15,294 nucleotides of DNA from Bacteroidales bacterium UBA3834. Its GTDB lineage: Bacteria > Bacteroidota > Bacteroidia > Bacteroidales > P3. The notes beneath the pieces were generated by a model that did not search any database, was not told the origin of the DNA, and saw only the letters and a program-made list of their open reading frames with translations. Where the stretch lies: NCBI GenBank assembly GCA_002392965.1, contig DGIA01000011.1, forward strand, positions 1-15,294. The letters run 5' to 3'. Numbering within the stretch: the stretch's first letter is position 1; the number at the start of each line of letters is the position of its first letter. This document shows positions 7,644-14,644 of this stretch, piece by piece. Both the position numbers and the translations under genes were made by a program.

Positions 7644-8192
7644 TCACTCATTAGCTTGGATTTCTTTCAAGTTCTCGGCGATCATCTCCTTGAGGTAGTT
7701 AAGGATGTGGATATCGTTCATTGACATGCCATCGAGGGCTTCTTTCAGCTCGTCGGTGTCGAGCACAAACTCATCCACATCGGTACGATAGGTGATGACG
7801 AAATGGATGTCCTCGTGGGCGGATAGCAGCATGACGAGAGTACCGGGGAGGTCGCCCATCGGAGGACGGTCCCAGTTATTGTGCTCGAACCAGAATTCGA
7901 GTCGTGTGCCTACCCCAACCTCGCTGGTGAGTTTCATGCCCCCTCCACATTTCTCAGTGTTCATCTTAATTAGAGGCAAGCCGAGCCCCACTTTGCGGGT
8001 AGTGCGGCTGGTGGTATAAGGGTCCGTCACCTTGGCCAGAAACTCGGGACTCATGCCCTTTCCGTTATCTTCAATGGTAAAATGGAAATCATTGTTTTTC
8101 AAGCTATCGACAATGGTCAATTTGACATCCTTTGCATTAGCGGCCGTGGAATTCTCCATAAGGTCATAGACATGCATTGCCAGTTCCTTCAT
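7644..8192 (-). CDS. HATPase_c ATP-binding protein of the [FeFe]-hydrogenase-operon type
   Basis: A GHKL-fold ATP-binding protein of 182 residues without a sensor or phospho-acceptor domain. The N-box is ENSTAANAKDV (13-23), the G1 box DNGKGM (42-47), and DPYTTSRTTRKVGLGLPL (57-74) carries the G2 box. The N-terminus MKELAMHVYDLMENS, the RTTRKVGLGLPL segment and the tail with DRPPMGDLPGTL (108-119) and EFVLDT (141-146) resemble the anti-sigma-like ATP-binding proteins encoded in [FeFe]-hydrogenase operons of clostridia and Bacteroidota. No hydrogenase gene is in this window. Its exact role is not established; relatives are thought to be regulatory. The ATG at 8192 was preferred over the open frame to 8306 because it fits the family and lies 37 bases after the predicted transcript start. 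Confidence 0.88.
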   Translation of the reverse strand: MKELAMHVYDLMENSTAANAKDVKLTIVDSLKNNDFHFTIEDNGKGMSPEFLAKVTDPYTTSRTTRKVGLGLPLIKMNTEKCGGGMKLTSEVGVGTRLEFWFEHNNWDRPPMGDLPGTLVMLLSAHEDIHFVITYRTDVDEFVLDTDELKEALDGMSMNDIHILNYLKEMIAENLKEIQANE

Positions 8193-8235
8193 AATTGACA
8201 GTGTTTTATGGTCAGTGCCATGGGTTTTGAGAGTG

Positions 8236-8243
8236 CAAAAATA
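8236..8243 (-). promoter_or_regulatory. Probable -7 box upstream of the HATPase gene
   Basis: On the minus strand this reads TATTTTTG followed by C, matching TAnnTTTG, within an AT-rich divergent gap. Transcription would start near 8229, giving a leader of about 37 bases and probably serving the phosphodiesterase gene as well. This supports the start at 8192, because the longer frame would begin upstream of the promoter. Confidence 0.6.
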
Positions 8244-8315
8244 CACAAATATTTTTATACAAGGAAATAATATTTTTAAACAAGCGTCGTTAATGACTGA
8301 TAACACAAGAAAACG

Positions 8316-9224
8316 ATGAAGAGAAAACTCCTCTACACCATACTGATGCCTGCCGTACTGATGCTACTGAGTGGTTGCAAGGACGAACAGTTCACCGTGC
8401 CAGCATTCATCCACATGGACGCCATGACACTGAAACTGTCTGATGCCAATCCGCCATTTCCTTACTCTGAAATATACACTTCCGACATCGTGGCCACCTA
8501 CGTGGTGGCACATATCCCCGGCAAAGCATCGGTGGATACCCTTGGTCTTTTCACATTGCCTTTCACAGCCCCTGTGCTTTATGACGGAACGCTGGATTAC
8601 ATTCAGTTCTACCCTGCCGTGCAGCAGAGCGGGAGTTCCAAAGCACTGCCATTCTACACCTTCTACAATAGCCGACGCAAAGAAGGCGTCACCCTCCACA
8701 GCGGCGACACCCTCAATTTCGGCATCGACACGACAACCTACAACCTGAGTAGTGACGACGTGCTGATGTTCCAAATTTTCGAGCCTTGGGAAGGAATGAA
8801 GTTCGACTCGGTGATGACGCTGGCGAGCAATGTTCCAGACGAAGCCTGTACAGGCAACGGCTATGGCCGTGTGCACATATCCTCCAACGAAGCCTCGAAA
8901 GACTTCTGTATAAACGGCAGTTACACTGTGACCGACCCCACCAAACTGCTTTATTTGGAACTCGACACACGCAGCGATATGGCCTTCGAGGTCTATATGC
9001 ATTCGTCCTACCAAATCGGAGGAACTGAGGAAAAACTGCCGGTGATGGTCGTGCGTGCCAGCAAGGACTGGCAACATCTCTACATTAATTTAGGCCGCAC
9101 TTGGTCCTACTTCAACCATACCCCCAATTTCCGCATTTCTTTCTCGGCGCTCAATATCGACGGTATCGAGGGCGACATACGCTTCGACAATGTAAGGCTA
9201 CTCACCACCAGCGTGGTATTATAA
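8316..9224 (+). CDS. Lipoprotein of unknown function
   Basis: A 302-residue protein with a clear lipoprotein signal, MKRKLLYTILMPAVLMLLSG then Cys21, so it is exported and lipidated. No known domain was recognised. The mature part looks all-beta, with strand-like stretches such as LLYLELDTRSDMAFEVYM and a C-terminal block (FRISFSALNIDGIEGDIRFD) reminiscent of jelly-roll or carbohydrate-binding folds; that comparison is only an impression. It is the first gene of a tight plus-strand set, 15 bases before the sugar phosphotransferase, which suggests a link with surface glycan production. No convincing TAnnTTTG box was found in front of it in the gap 8193-8315. Confidence 0.85.
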   Translation: MKRKLLYTILMPAVLMLLSGCKDEQFTVPAFIHMDAMTLKLSDANPPFPYSEIYTSDIVATYVVAHIPGKASVDTLGLFTLPFTAPVLYDGTLDYIQFYPAVQQSGSSKALPFYTFYNSRRKEGVTLHSGDTLNFGIDTTTYNLSSDDVLMFQIFEPWEGMKFDSVMTLASNVPDEACTGNGYGRVHISSNEASKDFCINGSYTVTDPTKLLYLELDTRSDMAFEVYMHSSYQIGGTEEKLPVMVVRASKDWQHLYINLGRTWSYFNHTPNFRISFSALNIDGIEGDIRFDNVRLLTTSVVL

Positions 9225-9239
9225 TCCACACAACCTTTT

Positions 9240-10661
9240 ATGAAGAAACAACAGACCCTGAAATACATTCTTTGCGACACCCTGTCGGCCATGTTGGCAT
9301 GGGCAGCGCTATTCCTGTTCCGCAAAATCGTACTCGAACAGACAGGCTTTGTCGATGTAGGCGGAGTGTTCCATGACAGCAACTTTTGGTTGGGCTTAAT
9401 CATTGTGCCCACCGGCTGGCTGGCGCTCTATACCATACAAGGCACCTATCGAAACGTAATGAGACGATCACGCCTGAAAGAACTCATCGAGACCTTCCTG
9501 GCATCAATCATTGGCGTGGTCATCATCTTTTTTGCCCTGCTCATCGACGACGAGATTACCACCTACCGCAACTACTATGCCTCGTTCCTGTTTTTGTTGG
9601 TGGTGCATTTCACCCTGACCTACCTACCCCGCCTGATTCTCACCTCACGTACCGTGCGTCGCATCCACTCCCGCCAGATTGGATTCCCGACGCTGATGAT
9701 CGGCGGTAAACGCAAAGCCATGCTGACCTACCTTGACCTGGAGAACCAAGAGACCTACTCGGGCAACATCTTCGAAGGATATGTAAGTGTAGGACAGGCC
9801 GGAGAAGAAGAGGAGGAACTCTCGAAAGTGATGCCCCGCCTGGGGACACTGGACGACCTACGACGTCTAGTGGATGACAACCATGTGGAAGAGGCCATCA
9901 TTGCGGTGGAAGACGACGAACGAGACCTCATCAACAAGATACTGCTGGCTCTCGACTGTTGCGGCGACATCATCATCAAGATCACGCCCGACGCTCGCGA
10001 CCTCATTGTGGGCTCCATCAAACAGGAAAGCATATTCCATTCGCCACTGATTACCATCAACAACCGCCTGATGGACGAGTGGCAGTATTCTCTGAAGCGC
10101 ATTTTCGACGTCATATTCTCGCTACTGGCCATGGTTATCCTGTCACCGGTTTATCTGGTGACCGCCATCATCGTGAAATGCACCTCGCCAGGTCCAGTCT
10201 TCTATGCCCAGGAGCGCATTGGATATCACGGGAAACCCTTTAAGATGCACAAATTCCGCTCAATGTACATCGATGCCGAAGATGCAGGTCCCGCTCTAAG
10301 CAAGGACAACGACCCCCGCATCACACCTTTCGGACGATTCATGCGCAAGGTGCGACTGGACGAAATACCGCAGTTCTACAACGTACTCAAAGGCACGATG
10401 AGCCTCGTGGGGCCACGACCGGAACGCCAATACTACATCGAGCAGATTATCAAACGCGCTCCGGAATACATGTTGCTGCAACGTGTCAAACCCGGCATTA
10501 CGTCATGGGGACAAGTGAAATATGGCTACGCTTCGTCGGTGGACGAAATGGTGGAACGTCTGCGCTACGATTTGCTCTACCTAGACAACATGTCGCTTAC
10601 CACCGACTTGAAGATACTGCTTTACACCGTGATGATTATAATCCAAGGACGAGGAAAATAA
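9240..10661 (+). CDS. Polyprenyl-phosphate sugar-1-phosphate transferase (WcaJ/WbaP-like)
   Basis: Membrane enzyme that starts surface polysaccharide synthesis by moving a sugar-1-phosphate from a nucleotide sugar to undecaprenyl phosphate. The 473 residues follow the long PHPT layout: four N-terminal membrane helices (about 8-135), a CoA-binding-like Rossmann domain (about 147-275), a re-entrant or fifth helix (about 288-312) and the cytosolic catalytic domain. The catalytic part shows KFRSM (338-342), the Asp-Glu pair in VRLDEIPQF (371-379; D374, E375), LKGTMSLVGPRPE (383-395) and VKPGITSWGQV (416-426). The sugar specificity (glucose, galactose, an amino sugar) cannot be read from sequence. 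There are no other glycosyltransferase genes in the window, so it is either isolated or serves a locus elsewhere. It lies 15 bases after the lipoprotein gene and 9 before the FKBP gene. Confidence 0.95.
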   Translation: MKKQQTLKYILCDTLSAMLAWAALFLFRKIVLEQTGFVDVGGVFHDSNFWLGLIIVPTGWLALYTIQGTYRNVMRRSRLKELIETFLASIIGVVIIFFALLIDDEITTYRNYYASFLFLLVVHFTLTYLPRLILTSRTVRRIHSRQIGFPTLMIGGKRKAMLTYLDLENQETYSGNIFEGYVSVGQAGEEEEELSKVMPRLGTLDDLRRLVDDNHVEEAIIAVEDDERDLINKILLALDCCGDIIIKITPDARDLIVGSIKQESIFHSPLITINNRLMDEWQYSLKRIFDVIFSLLAMVILSPVYLVTAIIVKCTSPGPVFYAQERIGYHGKPFKMHKFRSMYIDAEDAGPALSKDNDPRITPFGRFMRKVRLDEIPQFYNVLKGTMSLVGPRPERQYYIEQIIKRAPEYMLLQRVKPGITSWGQVKYGYASSVDEMVERLRYDLLYLDNMSLTTDLKILLYTVMIIIQGRGK

Positions 10662-10670
10662 CACCTGAAC

Positions 10671-11375
10671 ATGAAAAAACATATTCTCTTTGTTGCTGTC
10701 GCCTGCCTGATGGCAGCCTGCCACCAACCCAACGACGCCCCACAACTGAATAACCGAACCGACACCCTTTCGTGGGCCATGGGCGAAAACATCGCCCTCT
10801 CTCTACAAGAGATAAACACTGTGAATCTCGACAACGATGTGGTGCTGCAAGCCATAGGACACACCCTCAAAGGAGGCGCACAACCCATCAGTGACAGCAT
10901 TCTGCGCGAAGCCATAATGTACATCGACAGACAACAACAACTGGCACAAATGGAACAGGCTCGCCAAACCAAACGGTCAGTGGCGCAACAGCAAGAAGAA
11001 TACTTCAAGAAACTGACAAAGGACAACCCCAACGTCAAGAAACATCCGTCTGGATTTTATTACGAAGTACTGAAGCCCGGCAAAGGTGCCAACGCCCAAA
11101 TCGGACAACGCATTTTATTTGACTACCGCAGTTTCTTGATGTTCAACGGAGAACCCTACGATCAGACCTATGGCGTGCGCGACCCGATTTTGCATGTGGT
11201 CGGCCGTCCCATGTTCCAAGGTCTCATCGACGCATTACAACTGATGAATGCTGGCAGTATTTATCGTTTCTACTTCCCTTACCAACTGGCTTTCGGTGAG
11301 ACCGGAGCTGGTGATATCCCAGGATATACTCCATTCATCTACGAGGTGGAGTTACATGAAATTTACGAGCACTAA
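10671..11375 (+). CDS. FKBP-type peptidyl-prolyl isomerase lipoprotein
   Basis: A 234-residue periplasmic-facing lipoprotein with signal MKKHILFVAVACLMAAC (Cys17). Residues about 27-115 form a helical, glutamine-rich segment like the FKBP N-terminal dimerisation domain (DTLSWAMGENIA), and about 140-231 is an FKBP domain, with GQRILFDY (145-152), EPYD (161-164), the flap and pocket FYFPYQLAFGETGAGDIPG (200-218) and the closing strand YEVELHEI (224-231). The family catalyses proline cis-trans isomerisation and aids folding of exported proteins. The tryptophan that floors the pocket in classic FKBPs appears to be leucine here (QGLIDAL, L185), and the first pocket Phe is Tyr163, so activity may be reduced. 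It lies 9 bases downstream of the sugar phosphotransferase and 17 upstream of the CstA gene. Confidence 0.92.
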   Translation: MKKHILFVAVACLMAACHQPNDAPQLNNRTDTLSWAMGENIALSLQEINTVNLDNDVVLQAIGHTLKGGAQPISDSILREAIMYIDRQQQLAQMEQARQTKRSVAQQQEEYFKKLTKDNPNVKKHPSGFYYEVLKPGKGANAQIGQRILFDYRSFLMFNGEPYDQTYGVRDPILHVVGRPMFQGLIDALQLMNAGSIYRFYFPYQLAFGETGAGDIPGYTPFIYEVELHEIYEH

Positions 11376-11392
11376 ACATAATTTCCTCATTT

Positions 11393-12886
11393 ATGATTTC
11401 ATTCATTGTCGCTGTCATATTGCTGGTACTGGGCTACTGGCTTTATTCCAAGGTTATTGAACGTGTCATCGGCGTGGATCCGAAGCGTGTGACGCCCGCC
11501 GTGGCGCACCCCGACGGGGTCGATTATGTGCCCATGAAGCCGTGGCGCATCTTTCTTATCCAGTTCCTGAACATCGCGGGCGTAGGACCCATCTGTGGCG
11601 CCATCATGGGTGCGCAGTTCGGCACCGCATCGTTCCTATGGATTGTCTTCGGATGCATCTTCGCCGGTGCAGTGCACGACTTCATCAGCGGCTTCATCAG
11701 CCTGCGGCAGGACGGCGCTTCGCTGCCCGAGATACACGGCCGTTACCTGGGCAAGAGGGTGAAGACTTTCATGGCTTTCTTCACCATCGTCCTGATGGTG
11801 CTGGTGGGGGCTGTGTTTGTGAAGACTCCGTCGCAGCTGCTGGTGGACAATTTCACACCTGGCTGGCCGCTGTGGATATGGCCCGTCATCATCTTCGTTT
11901 ACTACCTTGTAGCTACCCTGCTGCCCATCGACAAGGTGATTGGCAAGGTGTACCCCATCTTCGGCTTTCTGCTGCTGGCCATGGCTGTGATGCTGGTGGT
12001 GGCCTTCTTCGTGATACCGGATGTGCACCTGGTTGAGATTTGGGACGGTCTTGAGAACCGCCATCCCCATGCCGAGACCAACCCCATCTTCCCCATGATG
12101 TTCGTCAGCATAGCCTGTGGTGCCATCAGCGGCTTCCACGCCACGCAGTCGCCCCTTATGGCTCGCTGCATGGTCAATGAGAAGCAGGCCCGCCCCATCT
12201 TCTACGGAGCCATGATTACCGAGGGTGTCGTAGCCCTCATCTGGGCTGCCGCCGCCGCCTATTTCTTCCACGACAAGCCGGAGCTTTGCGTCGGCAAGAG
12301 CGGCGACGCCATGGTGGGTGTCATCTGCAACGAGTGGTTCCCCAAGGTGCTGGCCGTCATATCTATCCTTGGCGTCATCTGCGCCGCCATCACCAGTGGC
12401 GACACCGCCATGCGTTCGGCACGCCTCATTGTGGCCGACCAGTTCCATATTGATCAGAAGCCCATGGTGAAGCGCATTGCCGTGGCTCTGCCTCTGTTTG
12501 TGCTGGCTGGCGGACTGCTGGTATATGCCTTCAGCGACGCCGACGGGTTCCAGACCATCTGGCGCTACTTCGCCTGGTGCAACCAGATACTGGCAGTCTT
12601 CACCCTCTGGGCCATCACGGCCTTCCTGCTGAAGAAAGGCAAGGGATATGCCGCGCTGCTCACCATCCTGCCGGCCAACTTCATGACTTTCGTCTGCGCA
12701 AGCTTCATCCTCGTGGCCCACAAGGAGGGTCTCGGCAGCGTCATACCGAACCCCTGGGGCTATATCATTGCCGGTATCATCACCCTCGTCGGCGCCTCGT
12801 TGGCGCCTTTCTGGATGGCCAAAATCAAAGTCGTTAAGCGCGTCAAGAGACTCCGCAGACGGAAAAGAGGGGTACGGAAACAATAA
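11393..12886 (+). CDS. cstA: CstA-family carbon starvation protein / peptide-pyruvate transporter
   Basis: Polytopic inner-membrane protein of the CstA family, whose characterised members take up peptides or pyruvate. The 497 residues match the shorter form of the family, compared with about 700 residues for the E. coli protein. Conserved stretches are NIAGVGPICGAIMGAQFG (60-77), GAVHDFISGFISLRQDGAS (92-110), CGAISGFHATQSPLMARCM (242-260) and AAITSGDTAMRSARLIVAD (331-349). The C-terminus is a strongly basic tail (KRVKRLRRRKRGVRKQ), presumably cytoplasmic. It follows the FKBP gene by 17 bases and may share its transcript, though a metabolic link to the upstream genes is not evident. G+C is visibly higher than in the genes just upstream, so it could also be an independent unit. 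Confidence 0.94.
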   Translation: MISFIVAVILLVLGYWLYSKVIERVIGVDPKRVTPAVAHPDGVDYVPMKPWRIFLIQFLNIAGVGPICGAIMGAQFGTASFLWIVFGCIFAGAVHDFISGFISLRQDGASLPEIHGRYLGKRVKTFMAFFTIVLMVLVGAVFVKTPSQLLVDNFTPGWPLWIWPVIIFVYYLVATLLPIDKVIGKVYPIFGFLLLAMAVMLVVAFFVIPDVHLVEIWDGLENRHPHAETNPIFPMMFVSIACGAISGFHATQSPLMARCMVNEKQARPIFYGAMITEGVVALIWAAAAAYFFHDKPELCVGKSGDAMVGVICNEWFPKVLAVISILGVICAAITSGDTAMRSARLIVADQFHIDQKPMVKRIAVALPLFVLAGGLLVYAFSDADGFQTIWRYFAWCNQILAVFTLWAITAFLLKKGKGYAALLTILPANFMTFVCASFILVAHKEGLGSVIPNPWGYIIAGIITLVGASLAPFWMAKIKVVKRVKRLRRRKRGVRKQ

Positions 12887-12922
12887 TTTTATGTTATTTA
12901 CGTTAGTGTTACGAAAAAGTTG

Positions 12923-12930
12923 TATCTTTG
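12923..12930 (+). promoter_or_regulatory. -7 box of the promoter for the repeat protein gene
   Basis: TATCTTTG followed by CA is a textbook Bacteroidota -7 element (TAnnTTTG). A TTAG lies about 16 bases upstream, a weak and somewhat close -33 match. Transcription would start near 12937, only about 16 bases before the ATG at 12953, giving a short A-rich leader. Confidence 0.75.
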
Positions 12931-12952
12931 CATTTTGAAATAATAGAGAAAA

Positions 12953-13783
12953 ATGAAGAAAAATATCGCTCTCATTCTCGCCTTGCTCGTTGTGGGCACG
13001 GCATTTGCAGGCCCCAAGCCCCGCAAAAACTCGCGTACCGAAATGGGCATCCACGGCAACGCAATCTATGTGATTGAGTACACTTATAACCTCCGTGGCG
13101 GTCGCGACGGTGGCCGTCAGCTCATCTGCATCGACAGCATCACCTTCGACAAGCGCGGCAACTTCGCCGACAAGTTCCGCACCAAGGCCGACGACTACAC
13201 GTGGTACAGCTACTTCTTCGACGTCAACGGCTATAGCCTCGGCTGGAATGAATACAACCGCGAGAAGATGCTCACGGGCCGCACCGCCTATCTCAACGAC
13301 CGCGACGGCAATCGCATCGAGCGCACGGTGTTCCTTGGCAATCAGATGACCAAGAAGGAGAGCAGCACTTTCAAGAACGGCCTCAAAGTGGAGGAGCAGA
13401 GCTTCGACGAGACCGGCGAGATGACCGAGAAGCGCACCTACAAGTACGACCAGAAGGGCAACTGCACTGAGATGGAGTTCTACAACCGCGACGGCGAGCT
13501 GATGCAGCACTACCTATATAAATACGACGCCCGTGGCAACCGCATCGAGTGGCGCTTCTACGACGCCGATGAGTTCCTCTCGGCCCTCACCACCTACTAC
13601 TACGACGACCACGACAACCTCATCGAGGTGAGTTCGTTCAATTACGACGAGCACCTCAACTGGAAGCACAGCTACGTCTACGAATACGACGAAGACGACA
13701 ACTGGGTGCGCCAGACCATCTACCGCAACAACGTACCCTACCAGGTCATCGAGCGCGAGATCGCCTTCCCTGTGGACAGATAA
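12953..13783 (+). CDS. Secreted protein with YD-like tandem repeats, function unknown
   Basis: A 276-residue protein with a signal peptide (MKKNIALILALLVVGTAFA, cleavage before GPK) and no membrane segment afterwards. From residue about 65 it consists of roughly eight imperfect repeats of 24-28 residues, anchored by FDKRGN (65), FDVNGY (89), NDRDGN (115), FKNGLK (140), YDQKGN (165), YDARGN (191), YDDHDN (217) and YDEDDN (245). The pattern of an aromatic, Asp, a turn with Gly/Asn and then charged strands resembles RHS/YD or antiparallel-strand repeat proteins. No catalytic motif is visible. It has its own promoter and is closed by a strong terminator, so it is probably a single-gene unit. A periplasmic or surface structural or binding role is an inference. 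Confidence 0.88.
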   Translation: MKKNIALILALLVVGTAFAGPKPRKNSRTEMGIHGNAIYVIEYTYNLRGGRDGGRQLICIDSITFDKRGNFADKFRTKADDYTWYSYFFDVNGYSLGWNEYNREKMLTGRTAYLNDRDGNRIERTVFLGNQMTKKESSTFKNGLKVEEQSFDETGEMTEKRTYKYDQKGNCTEMEFYNRDGELMQHYLYKYDARGNRIEWRFYDADEFLSALTTYYYDDHDNLIEVSSFNYDEHLNWKHSYVYEYDEDDNWVRQTIYRNNVPYQVIEREIAFPVDR

Positions 13784-13800
13784 TATATAATGAAAAGATT

Positions 13801-13835
13801 AGCGGCCCGTGCATTGCACGGGCCGCTTTTGTTTT
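13801..13835. terminator. Strong bidirectional intrinsic terminator
   Basis: AGCGGCCCGTGC (13801-13812) and GCACGGGCCGCT (13816-13827) form a perfect 12-bp stem around an ATT loop, followed on the plus strand by TTTTGTTTT. On the minus strand the same hairpin is followed by TAATCTTTT. It lies between two convergent genes and can end both. Confidence 0.93.
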
Positions 13836-14499
13836 ACCCAAACAATGACATCTGCCTGACGCCCTGGGCGCAGTAGTGCTGGTAGGGGCAGGCGTAGGGT
13901 TCGAGGCAGTGCTGGCCCGTGGGGGTGTCGGGCTCGCCGTGGCGGAGGATCTCCTTCATGGCGGCGATGTTCTTTTCTATCTCCGCGTGCTGTTCCTGCA
14001 GGGTAGCGGAGAGTTCCTCCTTGATGAAGCCGCCGTCGGGGTTGGCATAGACTATGCTGAAGGTGTTTATCTCGCGGCAATGCGAGATGACGTAGTGCTG
14101 CAGGGCGGCGTCGCGGCGGTAGGTCTCGCTGAGGGCGGTGCCGGACTTGACCTCGTAGATGTCGAGGCTGCCGTCCTCGCGTTGGCAGACGACGTCGGCC
14201 AGCACCAGCACGTCATCGTAAAGGAAGCCGGCCTCGAAGAGCGACACCCCGTCGCCCTTGTCCAACAGCTCGGCGGTGCGGGCGGGGTAGGCGTCGACGT
14301 TACGCTTCAGCTCGGCGCTGAGGTCGATGCCGTCGGGGAAGAGGGCCTTGAAGGCGTACTCGAAGTCGCGGCCGCGGTCGAAGCGGCGCATCTGCTCGGC
14401 GGTGTAGCGCGCCAGGCGCGGCTCGTGGACGTCGAGCCACAGCGCCCGCTCGCACTGCAGGCCACGGATGTACTTGCTCTTGCTCAGCAGATGGGTCAT
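13834..14499 (-). CDS. Stand-alone Cas4/RecB-like PD-(D/E)XK nuclease family protein (DUF2779-like)
   Basis: A 221-residue protein with the marks of an iron-sulphur PD-(D/E)XK nuclease. A cysteine near the N-terminus (C16, in IRGLQCERALWL) and three near the C-terminus (C198, C204, C210) match the four-cysteine 4Fe-4S arrangement of Cas4 and AddB. The catalytic set appears as D102 (LADVV), the EVKSG strand (E116, K118) and the QHY segment (Q134-Y136). The N-terminus LSKSKYIRGLQCERALWL is like DUF2779 proteins, but those usually carry a second, RNase H-like half that is missing here. No cas, add or other repair genes are nearby. Activity on single-stranded DNA ends would be the family expectation. 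The ATG at 14499 follows AGAAAAGAAAC. The 3' end meets the convergent repeat-protein gene at a shared terminator. Confidence 0.82.
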   Translation of the reverse strand: MTHLLSKSKYIRGLQCERALWLDVHEPRLARYTAEQMRRFDRGRDFEYAFKALFPDGIDLSAELKRNVDAYPARTAELLDKGDGVSLFEAGFLYDDVLVLADVVCQREDGSLDIYEVKSGTALSETYRRDAALQHYVISHCREINTFSIVYANPDGGFIKEELSATLQEQHAEIEKNIAAMKEILRHGEPDTPTGQHCLEPYACPYQHYCAQGVRQMSLFG

Positions 14500-14509
14500 G
14501 TTTCTTTTC

Positions 14510-14644
14510 TCCTGCTCGCTGCGCTCACGAAATCTATAAATCTAATAGATTATTGCGCTTCGCGGATTGTGGCAATCCCGCCGTCAGGCGGAAATTAATT
14601 TATAGGATTTATAGATTTCTGCTGCGAAGCAGCAAGGAGTTTAA
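14510..14644. repeat. Multi-hairpin inverted-repeat element
   Basis: A perfect 14-base inverted repeat, GAAATCTATAAATC at 14529-14542 and GATTTATAGATTTC at 14606-14619, bounds a core containing the hairpins GCG-CTT-CGC (14555-14563), GGATTG-TGG-CAATCC (14564-14578) and CCGCC-GTCA-GGCGG (14578-14591). Outside the arms the flanks remain related (CTCCTGCTCGCTGCGCTC against the inverted CTCCTTGCTGCTTCGCAG), so the imperfect terminal repeat is about 35 bases long, and the right flank has the hairpin TGCTGC-GAA-GCAGCA (14620-14634). It resembles REP- or MITE-like non-autonomous elements. Its right end overlaps the 3' end of the LOG gene; its left end lies 10 bases upstream of the nuclease ATG. Confidence 0.75.

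Noticed and set aside
8193..8306. N-terminal extension of the HATPase protein
   Set aside because: It would begin upstream of the predicted promoter, reads as AT-rich intergenic sequence and is not found in the family.
11636..13510. Minus-strand open frame of 624 codons
   Set aside because: It is antisense to cstA and the repeat-protein gene, spans the promoter between them and has a His/Glu/Val-rich shadow composition. Both plus-strand genes have clear family or signal-peptide evidence.
13801..13835. Strong palindrome considered as a mobile-element end or operator
   Set aside because: Its position between two convergent genes, perfect G+C-rich stem and following T-run are fully explained by a terminator.
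13876..14598. Plus-strand open frame of 240 codons
   Set aside because: It is a shadow of the Cas4-like gene in G+C-rich sequence; the minus-strand frame carries the conserved cysteines and catalytic residues.
14510..14644. Possible CRISPR repeat or small RNA gene in the hairpin-rich gap
   Set aside because: There are no regularly spaced direct repeats with spacers, and the arms are inverted rather than direct. No promoter-terminator pair for an RNA gene was seen.
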